This document shows positions 41,075-49,026 of a stretch of DNA of 64,000 bases, piece by piece. The position numbers and the translations under genes were made by a program. Origin of the DNA: Sphingobium yanoikuyae (GTDB taxonomy: Bacteria > Pseudomonadota > Alphaproteobacteria > Sphingomonadales > Sphingomonadaceae); assembly GCF_013001025.1 (NCBI RefSeq), contig NZ_CP053021.1:434001-498000 (forward strand). Reading direction: 5' to 3'. A model generated the notes under the pieces. The model did not search any database. It saw nothing but the letters and a program-made list of their open reading frames with translations, and was not told the origin of the DNA. Positions within the stretch are counted from its first letter, which is position 1. Each line of letters opens with the position of its first letter.

Positions 41075-42004
41075 TCAGGCAGCCGCCGTCAGGTTGAGGA
41101 AGACATCCTCCAGGTCGGGGTCGCGGGTTACCACGTCGACGATGGCGAGGCCGCCGGCCTGCACTGCGCTCAGCACCTGGCCCGCATTGGCGCGGTTCTT
41201 CATATAGGTGATGGTGAGGGTGCGTTCGTCGGTCAGCTCGACCTTCTCGAAGCTGGGGTCGCTGGGCGGGGCGGTGATGTCGCGGTCGACCGTCACCTGC
41301 ACCACCTTTTCCTGCGCCATCGCGATCAGTTCGCGGGTCGGCTTGTCGGTGATGACCCGACCATGGTTGATGATGCCGATGCGGTCGCACAGCTCCTCGG
41401 CCTCTTCGAGATAATGGGTGGTGAGGACGATCGTCACCCCCATGGCATTGAGTTCCTTCACATAGGCCCAGAGCTGCTGGCGCAGCTGCACGTCGACGCC
41501 GGCGGTGGGTTCGTCCAGCACCAGGATCGGCGGCGAATGGACCATCGCCTTGGCCACCAGCAGCCGGCGCTTCATGCCCCCGGAGAGCGTGCGGGCATAG
41601 GCATTGGCCTTGTCCTCCAGATGGACCGCGCGCAGCAGCTCCATCGAGCGGCGCCTGTCCTTGGGCACGCCATAATAGCCGGCCTGGTTCTCCAGCGTCT
41701 CGAACGGCGTGAAGAAGGGATCGAAGACGATCTCCTGCGGCACGATGCCGATGCTGTTCTTGGCATTGCGCGGATTGGCGTCGATGTCGAAGCCCCAGAT
41801 GCTGGCCGAGCCGCTGGTCTTGTTGACGAGGCCGGCGAGGATGTTGATCGTCGTCGACTTGCCCGCGCCATTGGGGCCGAGCAGGCCATAGATCTGGCCA
41901 CGCGGGATGGTGAGGTTGATCCCGTCGAGCGCGCGCTTGCCGCCCTTATAGACCTTGGTCAGGTCGCGGATCTCGATGGCGGCTTGCGCAGGCTGGTCGG
42001 TCAT
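41075..42004 (-). CDS. ABC transporter ATP-binding protein (drug/lipid exporter type)
   Basis: The 309-residue ATPase has Walker A GPNGAGKST, Q-loop region IGIVPQEIVFDPFFTPFETL, signature LSGGMKRR, Walker B ILVLDEPT and H-loop TTHYLEEAEEL, plus a C-terminal extension. It is similar to CcmA/NodI-type ATPases that pair with an ABC-2 permease. No permease gene lies in this window next to it, so its partner must be elsewhere. Confidence 0.9.
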   Translation of the reverse strand: MTDQPAQAAIEIRDLTKVYKGGKRALDGINLTIPRGQIYGLLGPNGAGKSTTINILAGLVNKTSGSASIWGFDIDANPRNAKNSIGIVPQEIVFDPFFTPFETLENQAGYYGVPKDRRRSMELLRAVHLEDKANAYARTLSGGMKRRLLVAKAMVHSPPILVLDEPTAGVDVQLRQQLWAYVKELNAMGVTIVLTTHYLEEAEELCDRIGIINHGRVITDKPTRELIAMAQEKVVQVTVDRDITAPPSDPSFEKVELTDERTLTITYMKNRANAGQVLSAVQAGGLAIVDVVTRDPDLEDVFLNLTAAA

Positions 42005-42113
42005 GGCTGATCTCTATGGGGATCGAAGCGGGGGAAGGGAAGGGGCTGAAACGACGCGACAGTTGAAAGTTCACACCGTTCTGCGTCGCGATTTCCGGGC
42101 GATTTCGGCGGAA

Positions 42114-42212
42114 ACGCGCCTGTAACGCGACACGGAAGCGACAATGGGGTCATAGCGAGGCGACCCTGACGCGACAGTGACGCGACAGCCAGGCGACAGG
42201 GACGCGACATTT
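42114..42212. repeat. Phased 11-bp direct-repeat array beside HTH gene
   Basis: Units begin every 11 bp at 42114, 42125, 42136, (42147 degenerate), 42158, 42169, 42180, 42191 and 42202. The consensus is ANGCGACANNN; the last five read AGGCGACC, ACGCGACA, ACGCGACA, AGGCGACA, ACGCGACA, each plus three variable bases. The period matches one DNA helical turn. It ends at the stop codon of the HTH gene. One further ACGCGACA lies out of phase at 42054-42061. Confidence 0.8.
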
Positions 42213-42498
42213 ATCGGCCGATCGGTCCCTTGTGCGGGCGGATCGGCGCGAGCGGATCGGCCCGGCGGGCGGCATGGAGCGCCAGCGCGTTGGCCCAGCT
42301 TCGGTCGAAGCCGGTGCCGGCCAGCCGATCGCGCAAGCGGTGCGCGCTGGAGCGGGACATGCCGACCAGTTGCGCGGCATGGCTGATATTGCCGGTTTCG
42401 AGCAGCGCGGCGAGGAAGCGGCGCTGGCGATCGGGCGTCCATTGGCGGCGGGCGCGCCGGGGTGCGGGGATGGGCGGATTGGGGAGGGGCTGGTCCAT
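42211..42498 (-). CDS. Small helix-turn-helix protein
   Basis: The 95-residue basic protein has a single HTH (RRFLAALLETGNISHAAQLV, GMSRSSAHRLRDRLAGTG) between a Pro/Arg-rich N-terminus (NPPIPAPRRARRQWTPDRQ) and a short C-terminus. The HTH resembles LysR or resolvase/Hin-type recognition units. Its stop codon abuts the 11-bp repeat array, which is a candidate binding region. Start ATG 42498; no Shine-Dalgarno stands out. Confidence 0.75.
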   Translation of the reverse strand: MDQPLPNPPIPAPRRARRQWTPDRQRRFLAALLETGNISHAAQLVGMSRSSAHRLRDRLAGTGFDRSWANALALHAARRADPLAPIRPHKGPIGR

Positions 42499-42582
42499 CC
42501 ATCAGGATAGATCAGGAAAAACGCGTGTAGGAAAGACGGGAGGTTCGCCTGTCCATGACGGTCCAGGCGAGGCCCGGCTGGC

Positions 42583-43011
42583 CTATTTGAACGAGGCCAG
42601 ACATTCCACTTCGAGCGGGGCGCCGAGCGCCAGGCCGTCGGCACCGAAGGCGCTGCGGGTGGGCAGGCGCTTGCCCTCGAAATAGCTGACATAGGTGGTG
42701 TTGAAACGCGGCCAGTCGGCCATGTCGTCCAGCATCACCGTGCATTTGACGACATGGCCGAAGTCGAGGCCATTGTCCTTGAGGATCTTGCCGATCGAAT
42801 CCATCGCATTCTTCACTGCCGCGTCGAACCCTTCCTTGTGCGGGTCCATGCCGTCGGGCACCTGGCCGATCTGGCCCGACATGTAGAGCATGTCGCCGAC
42901 CCGGATCGCGGGCGAGAAGGGCAGCTTGGCGGGCAGCGGCTTCTGCGCGGCGGCGGGGGCGGCGATCATGAGGCTGGCGAGAAGGGCGGGGGCGAGCAGC
43001 TTTTTCATCAT
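42583..43011 (-). CDS. Periplasmic RidA family protein
   Basis: The 142-residue protein has a Sec signal peptide (MMKKLLAPALLASLMIAAPA) before a full RidA/YjgF domain: PFSPAIRVGDMLYMSGQIGQ, GFDAAVKNAMDSIGKILKDN, NTTYVSYFEGKRLPTRSAFG and VECLASFK. The usual deaminase Arg lies in LPTRSAFG. Cytosolic RidA hydrolyses reactive enamine/imine products of PLP enzymes. Here it is the third gene of an operon with two exported PLP enzymes, 16 bp after the second, so a matching periplasmic role is inferred. Confidence 0.88.
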   Translation of the reverse strand: MMKKLLAPALLASLMIAAPAAAQKPLPAKLPFSPAIRVGDMLYMSGQIGQVPDGMDPHKEGFDAAVKNAMDSIGKILKDNGLDFGHVVKCTVMLDDMADWPRFNTTYVSYFEGKRLPTRSAFGADGLALGAPLEVECLASFK

Positions 43012-43027
43012 AGGGCTCCGAAAAGGA

Positions 43028-44287
43028 TCAGACGCGGGGCAGGGCGGCGATCAGCCGTTCGACATCCCTGTCATCGTTGAACACCGATGGCGAGATGCGG
43101 AAATAATTGTCGTGGACGGACAGGCGGACCTGTGCCCGCGCCAGCGGATCGGTGAGCAGGCCCTTCGCATTGGGCAGGACGCCGCTCAGCAGCGGGCTGG
43201 TCGTGCCTGGCGGGGTGATGAGGCGATAGCCCTTGCGCGGCAGCTCGTCGCGCAGCTGGCCGATCAGTCGCTGGGCATGGGCCTGGATCGCCGGGACGGT
43301 GAGCGCCGAGATGTAGCTGATCGAATGATCGAGCATGGCGCTGATCGCCTGGGCATAGGTGCCGGTGCCGAAATGGCCGAGCGCGCCGGGGCGGGCGACA
43401 TAGCTGGTCGGTGCATCGCCGTGCGGATCGAGCGGGAAGATATGGGTTTGCGGCGGGGACAGGCCGATGCCCGGCGGCGCATCGGGCGCGGCAAAGCCAT
43501 AATAGCCATATTCGGTGCGGGGCAGCTGGTCCGCGACACCGCGCCGGACATAGAGGAAGCCCAGGCCGAAATCGCCCATCAGCCATTTATAGGTGGCGCA
43601 GGCGGCGAAATCGACGCCGCTGTCATGCAGGTCGATCGGCACTGCGCCGGCGGCATGGATGATGTCGGCATAGACCAGCGCGCCGACCTTGTGCGCCATC
43701 GCGCTGATCGCCTTCAGGTCATGCTGGAAGCCATTATAGGTGGAGACGGCCGAGACGCTGACCAGCTTCGTCCCCGGCGTGATGGCGCGGGCCATGTCCT
43801 CGGGAGCGATGCGGCCCTCGCGCGCCTGCACCCAGGCGACATCGACGCCCTGTTTCGCCATTTCCTGATACATCGGGAAGGCGGCGTAGAAATGGAGCGT
43901 GTCGGTGACGACGCGGCCGCCAGCATGCGGGAAGCCCAGTGCGCGCAGCACCGCCTGTTCGCCCATGGTGGTGGACTGCACCCAGGTGATCTCGTCCGCA
44001 TCGGCGCCCATCAGCGTGGCGAATTTCGCGATCAGCGCGGCACGATCGACCGGCTTGCGCGCGGCGGCGACGGGATCGAGCGTGCGGCCGGCGAGATAGG
44101 CGTCGGCGGCGGCTTTGGCGCCCAGGCTCACCGGATGGGTGGAGGCGCTGTCGAGATAGGCGACCGGGGTGGCGGCGAAACTGGCCTTGTCGGGGAGCGA
44201 TGGCGGTGCGGCGACGGCGCGGGCGGCCTGTGCCGCCAGCGGCACGGCGAGCGCTGCCCCCAACGCCTGGCGCCGGCTGAGGCTCAT
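43028..44287 (-). CDS. Tat-exported class V aminotransferase-like PLP enzyme
   Basis: The 419-residue protein has a twin-arginine leader (MSLSRRQALGAALAVPLAAQ) and a class V fold: substrate loop VAYLDSASTHPVSL, Thr/Gly phosphate site VQSTTMGEQAV, Asp in ALVYADIIHAAG, and Schiff-base Lys in ATYKWLMGDFG. It is closest in kind to isopenicillin-N epimerase/cysteine-desulfurase-like enzymes; PvdN, a Tat-exported class V PLP enzyme of pyoverdine maturation, is a precedent. It overlaps the upstream gene by 4 nt. Confidence 0.88.
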   Translation of the reverse strand: MSLSRRQALGAALAVPLAAQAARAVAAPPSLPDKASFAATPVAYLDSASTHPVSLGAKAAADAYLAGRTLDPVAAARKPVDRAALIAKFATLMGADADEITWVQSTTMGEQAVLRALGFPHAGGRVVTDTLHFYAAFPMYQEMAKQGVDVAWVQAREGRIAPEDMARAITPGTKLVSVSAVSTYNGFQHDLKAISAMAHKVGALVYADIIHAAGAVPIDLHDSGVDFAACATYKWLMGDFGLGFLYVRRGVADQLPRTEYGYYGFAAPDAPPGIGLSPPQTHIFPLDPHGDAPTSYVARPGALGHFGTGTYAQAISAMLDHSISYISALTVPAIQAHAQRLIGQLRDELPRKGYRLITPPGTTSPLLSGVLPNAKGLLTDPLARAQVRLSVHDNYFRISPSVFNDDRDVERLIAALPRV

Positions 44288-45420
44288 GCCATGATCCGGG
44301 CGAGCGCGATCTTGAACGCCTGCATCTCGGCCGGCGTGCCGAAGGAGACGCGGACCCAATCGTCCATATGCTTGCGCGGGCCGCCGATGAAGATCTTCTC
44401 TTTGGCGAGGGCGGCGGTGACATCGGCGCCGGGGCGATCGACATGGATCATCGCGAAGCTGGTCTGCGAGGGAAGATATTTGAGGCCGCGCGCGTCGAGC
44501 CAGGCGAAGAGATCGTCGCGCACCGCCTTGTTATAGGCCTTGCGCTGGGGGAGCAGCATCGGGTCGAGCAGGCTCGCCTCGGCCGCGACCACGGCGGGCA
44601 TCGGCGTGATGTTGACGCCATAGTCGGCCATGCCGTCGAGCAGATCCTTGCGCCCGGCGATCAGGCCGCAGCGCAGGCCGGCCAGGCCGTAGATTTTCGA
44701 GAAGGTGCGGGTGACGAGGATGTCCGCGCCCTTGGCCACCAGGTCGAGGCAGCTCTGCGCGTCGCTATAATGGATATAGGCCTCGTCAACCAGCAGCACG
44801 GAACCGACCGGCTTGTTGGCGAGCAGCCATTCGATGTCGGCGCGCGGGATCGGCAGGCCGGTCGGATTGTTGGGATTGCAGAGATAATAGACGCCTGCGT
44901 CCGGCGCGGCGGCCAGCAGCTTGCGCAGGTCGGCAGTGAAGTCGCCGGCCAGCGGCAGAGCGACGGCGCGGGTGACCGGCTGGTTGCCCTTGCCCAGGAA
45001 CCCCTGATCGAAGGTGGGTTCGAAATAGGCGATCGGGCGGGTCTTGGACGAGTAGGTCAGCGCGACCGAGCGCAATGGCATGAAGGAGCCGGGATGGACC
45101 TGAACCTGGTCGGGCGACAGGCCGTTCTGGCGGGCGAACAGGCTTTCCAGCTTCGAGGCGAAGGCCATGCCATAGCGGCCGGCGAGCGGATCGAGCCCGG
45201 ACAGCGCCTGCAGCGCGGCGGGTGCGGGGCCGAGCGGATTTTCGTTGCTGTTGATGAAGATGCCGTCGGTCAGCGTGGCGACCATGGCCTTGGGATCATC
45301 GCTCATCGCCACCTTGCGGTCGCGCTGGGCGAGGGCGGGCGCCGCACCGGCTATTGCCGCCGCGCCCATGGCACCGCGCATCAGCATGCGGCGGCTGAGA
45401 GTGTCCGGACGGTCGGTCAT
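44284..45420 (-). CDS. Tat-exported HisC-like (class I/II) aminotransferase
   Basis: The 378-residue protein has a Tat leader (LSRRMLMRGAMGAAAIAGAA, then APALAQ) followed by a HisC-type fold: INSNENPLGPAPAALQAL, CNPNNPTGLPIP, VLLVDEAYIHYSD, Schiff-base Lys in TRTFSKIYGLAGLRCG and C-terminal Arg in DDWVRVSFGTP. Cytosolic relatives transaminate histidinol phosphate or aromatic amino acids; export makes a biosynthetic role unlikely. It is the first gene of the operon with the class V enzyme and RidA. Start ATG 45420 gives the complete Tat leader. Confidence 0.88.
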   Translation of the reverse strand: MTDRPDTLSRRMLMRGAMGAAAIAGAAPALAQRDRKVAMSDDPKAMVATLTDGIFINSNENPLGPAPAALQALSGLDPLAGRYGMAFASKLESLFARQNGLSPDQVQVHPGSFMPLRSVALTYSSKTRPIAYFEPTFDQGFLGKGNQPVTRAVALPLAGDFTADLRKLLAAAPDAGVYYLCNPNNPTGLPIPRADIEWLLANKPVGSVLLVDEAYIHYSDAQSCLDLVAKGADILVTRTFSKIYGLAGLRCGLIAGRKDLLDGMADYGVNITPMPAVVAAEASLLDPMLLPQRKAYNKAVRDDLFAWLDARGLKYLPSQTSFAMIHVDRPGADVTAALAKEKIFIGGPRKHMDDWVRVSFGTPAEMQAFKIALARIMA

Positions 45421-45480
45421 GGTTTTCGCTTCCCCCTGATGGGGATCGAGGCATCGATCCACATCCCTATCATTGTTGCC

Positions 45481-45523
45481 GCGTCCTGCGAGCCGCCGGT
45501 CATGTCGACCGGCTTCAGACTGC
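45481..45523. repeat. Hairpin element, copy 2 of a covarying repeat
   Basis: Inner stem GCCGGTC/GACCGGC (45495-45501 with 45507-45513), loop ATGTC, flanked by TGCGAG and TTCAGA as in the copy at 37048-37090. Compared with that copy, several stem positions differ on both arms and pairing is kept; the outer stem is weaker here. Confidence 0.55.
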
Positions 45524-45536
45524 TAACAAAGCAAAA

Positions 45537-45562
45537 GGGCCGGTCTCCTGGGAGACCGGCCC
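45537..45562 (-). terminator. Terminator of the TonB receptor gene
   Basis: The 12-bp stem GGGCCGGTCTCC/GGAGACCGGCCC is followed on the minus strand by TTTTGCTTTG. It separates the receptor from the downstream aminotransferase operon on the same strand. Confidence 0.85.
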
Positions 45563-45577
45563 TTCAGTTCTAGCCTA

Positions 45578-48148
45578 TCAGAACTTGAAGTCGATACGCG
45601 CGTAGTAATAGCCGCCCGAGGTGCCGTAGGGGCCAAAGCCATAGGGGCTGTTATAGGTGGTCGACCCGTTGATATAGGGCGACGTGCCCGCCGGGATGGT
45701 CACGCCCGTCAGCAGGGCCGGGGTTTCCGGGACCTTGTCGAACAGGTTGTTCGCGCCGAGCGAGAAGGTCATGGCGTCGTTGAACGCATAGCTGACTTCC
45801 AGATCGGTGATGCCGGTCGGCTTGACCTTCGCTTCATAGATGGTCGGCAGGCCGGCGGCGATCAGCGAAGCGCTCGACACGCCCGGCTGCACCAGCACGC
45901 TGGTCTTGCCATAGAAGGTCTCGCGCAGGTTGACCGTGAAGGCACCGCTCTTGAACAGGGCGCCCAGCACGACCTTGTAGTCGGGCGAAGCGTCTTCGAC
46001 ATAGCTTTCAGAGATATTGCTGAAGACCGTCGGAATCTTGTTCTTGGTGATCTTCGTCTTGTTGTAGTTGGCCGAGACCGACAGGTTCAGGCTGCCGAAG
46101 TCCAGGGCCACCGGATAGGCGGCCGAGAAGTCGATGCCCCAGGTGCGGGTGTCGATGCCGTTGGTGAAGCTCTGCGCACCGATGTTCGGCAGCGCCGCGT
46201 CAAACACCACGCCAGCTGCCTGCAGCGCCGAGATGATTGCCGGGGCTTCCGCCGTCGCAACGCCGCCCTGGACGGCATAACGGGCCGCGGTCAGGGCGAT
46301 GCGATCCTTGATCTTGATGAGATAGCCATCAAGCGTGACCGCGAGCTTGGGGATCGGACGGAAGACGAAGCCGCCCGAGAAGTTGGTCGACTTTTCCGGC
46401 TTCAGCGCGGAGAAGCCCAGCAGGGTCGCCGCAGGCGAACCGGCCGGCAGCACCGCAACGGCGCTGGTCGGGCCGACGGCCACGGTCGAATAATGCTGTT
46501 CGGCCAGCGTCGGCGCACGGAAGCCGGTGCTGACGGTGCCACGGATGGCGACCGCATCGCTGAAGTCGAAGCGGGTGGTGGCCTTGCCGATCAGCGTGTC
46601 GCCGAAGTCCGAATAATCTTCGTAACGGCCGGCAAGGTCGACGGTCCATTTTTCGACCGGGTTGACGATGACGTTGATGTAGCCGGCCTTGGCGCTGCGG
46701 TTCCAGTCGCCTGCGTCGCTTTCCTTGTAGCCCGGGAAGGACTGAACGCCGGTCTTGTAGGTGGAATAATAGTCGCCCGCGACGATGGTGTAGGTGTCGC
46801 GGCGATATTCGCCACCGAAGGCGAAGGTCAGCGGATCGGCCAGGCCAAGATCGAATTCCTTGCGGATGTCGGCCGTGACCGTGGTCTGGCTCAGGCGGAA
46901 GCCGCCGTCATAGGCCGAGTCCGGCGTGTTGGGCAGGACGCCCGAACCGTTCAGATACTGGGCATAGGTTTCCTGCCAGACTTCGCGATGGGCCGAATTC
47001 TCGGTCCAGATCTCGTTCTTGTCATGGCCATAGGTGGTCGACAGATCATAGTTCCAGCCGCCGCCAAATTCGCCCTTGGCGCCGACGGTGAAGCTATATT
47101 CGTCCTCGGTCACATGCTGCAGCGGGACCATGCCGACGACGCCGGTGTTGCCATAGCAGATGCTGGGATCATAAGCCGCCGTGGTGACGCTGCCGCCCAG
47201 ATTGCCGCTTTCGTAGCAGACGCGCTTGGGGTGGCGATAACCCTGCTTGGCATAGCCGATGCGGCGGGCATAGTTACCGAAGCTGTAGAGCTCGACGCCG
47301 CCGAAATCATAGCCCATATTGTAGAAGAATTCGGTCAGATAGGTCTTGGGCTGGCCGCCGTTGATGCCCGCCAGCGCGTCGCCGGTCAGGTTCGACCATT
47401 GCGCGGGAGCGTTGGGCTGCAGCGAACCGTCGAGCTGCGTCACCTGAACCTGGCCGGTGCCGGTGGTGGTATAGTCCTGGCGACGGTGGAAGCCGCTGAG
47501 GTTGAAATAACCATCCTCGCCCAGCTTGAAGCCGACATTGCCCGAGACCGAGAAGGTTTCGCCTTCGCTGTCGTAATTCTGGCCGCCGGTGATCTTGAAG
47601 CTGCCGCCTTCGGTATCGTCCTTCAGGATCAGGTTGATGACGCCCGCGATCGCATCGGTACCGTAAACGGCGGCGGCGCCTTCCTGCAGGATTTCGATGC
47701 GTTCGACGGCATCAGGCGGAATGAGGTCGAGGCTGGGCGCGGCGGAACCGCCGAACGGGCCGGTGGCGACCTGAAGAATGGCCGAGCCGTGGCGACGCTT
47801 GCCATTGACCAGCAGCAGCGTGTGGTTGGGGCTCAGGCCGCGCAGACGAGCCGACAGCGAGAAGCTCGACATGTCGGTGCCCTGGGTCTGGGCGGTGAAG
47901 CTGGGAACGATCTGGGTCAGCGCCTGGTTGAGGTTCGGCTGGCCGACATGGGCGATGGCTTCTTCGCTGAGCACCTGAACGGGTGCGGCAGCTTCGGCGG
48001 CCGACATGCCGACGGCACGGGTGCCGGTAACGATGATGGCTGCACCTTCATCGGCCTGCGGTTCCTGCGGTGCTTCCTGCGCCATGGCGCAGGCCGACCA
48101 GGATGTCGCAATCACGAGAGAAAGCTTGAGCGCGGAAAGTCTCTTCAT
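45578..48148 (-). CDS. TonB-dependent receptor
   Basis: The 856-residue outer-membrane receptor has a signal peptide (MKRLSALKLSLVIATSWSAC, then AMAQ), a TonB-box-like IIVTGTR, a plug domain (VQVLSEEAIAHVGQPNLNQA, LLLVNGKRRH, VERIEILQEGAAAVYGTDAI, AGVINLIL) and a 22-strand barrel ending ARIDFKF. The ligand is unknown. AGGGGG lies 8 nt before ATG 48148. It is upstream of the periplasmic aminotransferase/RidA operon but separated from it by a terminator. The 250 bp upstream (48149-48399) are AT-rich and hold no gene; they contain repeated AATTTTGCA motifs and probably the promoter. Confidence 0.93.
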   Translation of the reverse strand: MKRLSALKLSLVIATSWSACAMAQEAPQEPQADEGAAIIVTGTRAVGMSAAEAAAPVQVLSEEAIAHVGQPNLNQALTQIVPSFTAQTQGTDMSSFSLSARLRGLSPNHTLLLVNGKRRHGSAILQVATGPFGGSAAPSLDLIPPDAVERIEILQEGAAAVYGTDAIAGVINLILKDDTEGGSFKITGGQNYDSEGETFSVSGNVGFKLGEDGYFNLSGFHRRQDYTTTGTGQVQVTQLDGSLQPNAPAQWSNLTGDALAGINGGQPKTYLTEFFYNMGYDFGGVELYSFGNYARRIGYAKQGYRHPKRVCYESGNLGGSVTTAAYDPSICYGNTGVVGMVPLQHVTEDEYSFTVGAKGEFGGGWNYDLSTTYGHDKNEIWTENSAHREVWQETYAQYLNGSGVLPNTPDSAYDGGFRLSQTTVTADIRKEFDLGLADPLTFAFGGEYRRDTYTIVAGDYYSTYKTGVQSFPGYKESDAGDWNRSAKAGYINVIVNPVEKWTVDLAGRYEDYSDFGDTLIGKATTRFDFSDAVAIRGTVSTGFRAPTLAEQHYSTVAVGPTSAVAVLPAGSPAATLLGFSALKPEKSTNFSGGFVFRPIPKLAVTLDGYLIKIKDRIALTAARYAVQGGVATAEAPAIISALQAAGVVFDAALPNIGAQSFTNGIDTRTWGIDFSAAYPVALDFGSLNLSVSANYNKTKITKNKIPTVFSNISESYVEDASPDYKVVLGALFKSGAFTVNLRETFYGKTSVLVQPGVSSASLIAAGLPTIYEAKVKPTGITDLEVSYAFNDAMTFSLGANNLFDKVPETPALLTGVTIPAGTSPYINGSTTYNSPYGFGPYGTSGGYYYARIDFKF

Positions 48149-48399
48149 TCTATGCCCCCTGATATTGTCATTATCTTGACACTCGGAGGGACGAACGATC
48201 TGCGGACTATCCTCTATTGCGCCGCACAAAATTTAAGTAAAAGTGACATATTTCACGCATATCTCAGCGACTGAACTCTGCAGCATATTTTTTGTTGCAT
48301 CAATGTCGCAATGTTCAATTTTGCATTTCTCATGTGAATTTTGCAATCAATTGGCATGGCGGGTTTTTGGTTATGGTTCGTTGTTGATTTAATTGTGCC

Positions 48400-49026
48400 T
48401 TATCCGCCTTTTGCGACGGCGATGAGCTTGTGGGCTTCTGCGCCGGTCCAGTCCATGGCTCCGACCACGCGCGCAACCTCCTTGCCCTTGGCATCATAGA
48501 GGACGGTGGTCGGCAGGACGCCGGTGGCATAGCCCAGGCCGAGCTTGTTCTCCGGATCGGTCCAGCCCTTGAGGTGAGGCAGCCTGTGCTTGGCGAAGAA
48601 AGGCTTGATCGCGGCCTGGCCCTGCACGTCCTGCGAAATCGTCAAAACGACCAGGCTCCTGTCACCTTCTCTGTCACTTTGTGCGGCGAGGGCGTCGAGC
48701 GTCGGCATCTCCGCGACGCAGGGCGCGCACCAGGTCGCCCAGAGATTGACCAGCAGCGGGCGGCCGGCAAAGTCCTGTAGGGTCGCCGTGCCACCCTGCG
48801 GATTTTCGAACGCGAAGGTCGGCGCAGGTGTACCCGCCTTGCTGCGGTCGATCGTGTAGTTGAAATCGCCCTTGGCGCCGCCGCCGGCAGCGGGCTGCAC
48901 TTCGTCGCCCGTCACCTTGCCGCTGGCGCTCGCATTGGCTTGCCCCGCGGGCGGGGATTGCCTATCGCATGCCGCCAGCCCAGCCAGCAGGAGCAGTGTC
49001 ATTACCGAGCGCAAGGACGATATCAT
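48400..49026 (-). CDS. TlpA-type thioredoxin-fold lipoprotein
   Basis: The 208-residue protein has a lipoprotein signal ([12 protein letters not shown]) and a TlpA/ResA-like thioredoxin domain with active site [13 protein letters not shown] and cis-Pro in [10 protein letters not shown]. It reduces disulfides on the periplasmic face, for example in cytochrome c maturation or copper-site assembly. The start at ATG 49026 overlaps the argH start on the other strand by two bases; ATG 49002 is the alternative. Confidence 0.9.
   Translation of the reverse strand: MISSLRSVMTLLLLAGLAACDRQSPPAGQANASASGKVTGDEVQPAAGGGAKGDFNYTIDRSKAGTPAPTFAFENPQGGTATLQDFAGRPLLVNLWATWCAPCVAEMPTLDALAAQSDREGDRSLVVLTISQDVQGQAAIKPFFAKHRLPHLKGWTDPENKLGLGYATGVLPTTVLYDAKGKEVARVVGAMDWTGAEAHKLIAVAKGG

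Noticed and set aside
42001..42210. A 69-codon open frame on the minus strand starting right after the HTH gene stop (TAAATG)
   Set aside because: Its first half is only a reading of the 11-bp repeat array, the period is not a multiple of three, and the product has no protein-like pattern.
42114..42212. The phased array as a CRISPR
   Set aside because: Units are 11 bp with 3-bp variable parts, with no spacers of 25-40 bp and no cas genes.
46493..48274. A 593-codon frame opposite the TonB receptor
   Set aside because: It mirrors receptor codon bias, has no start signal, and ends in the receptor's promoter region.
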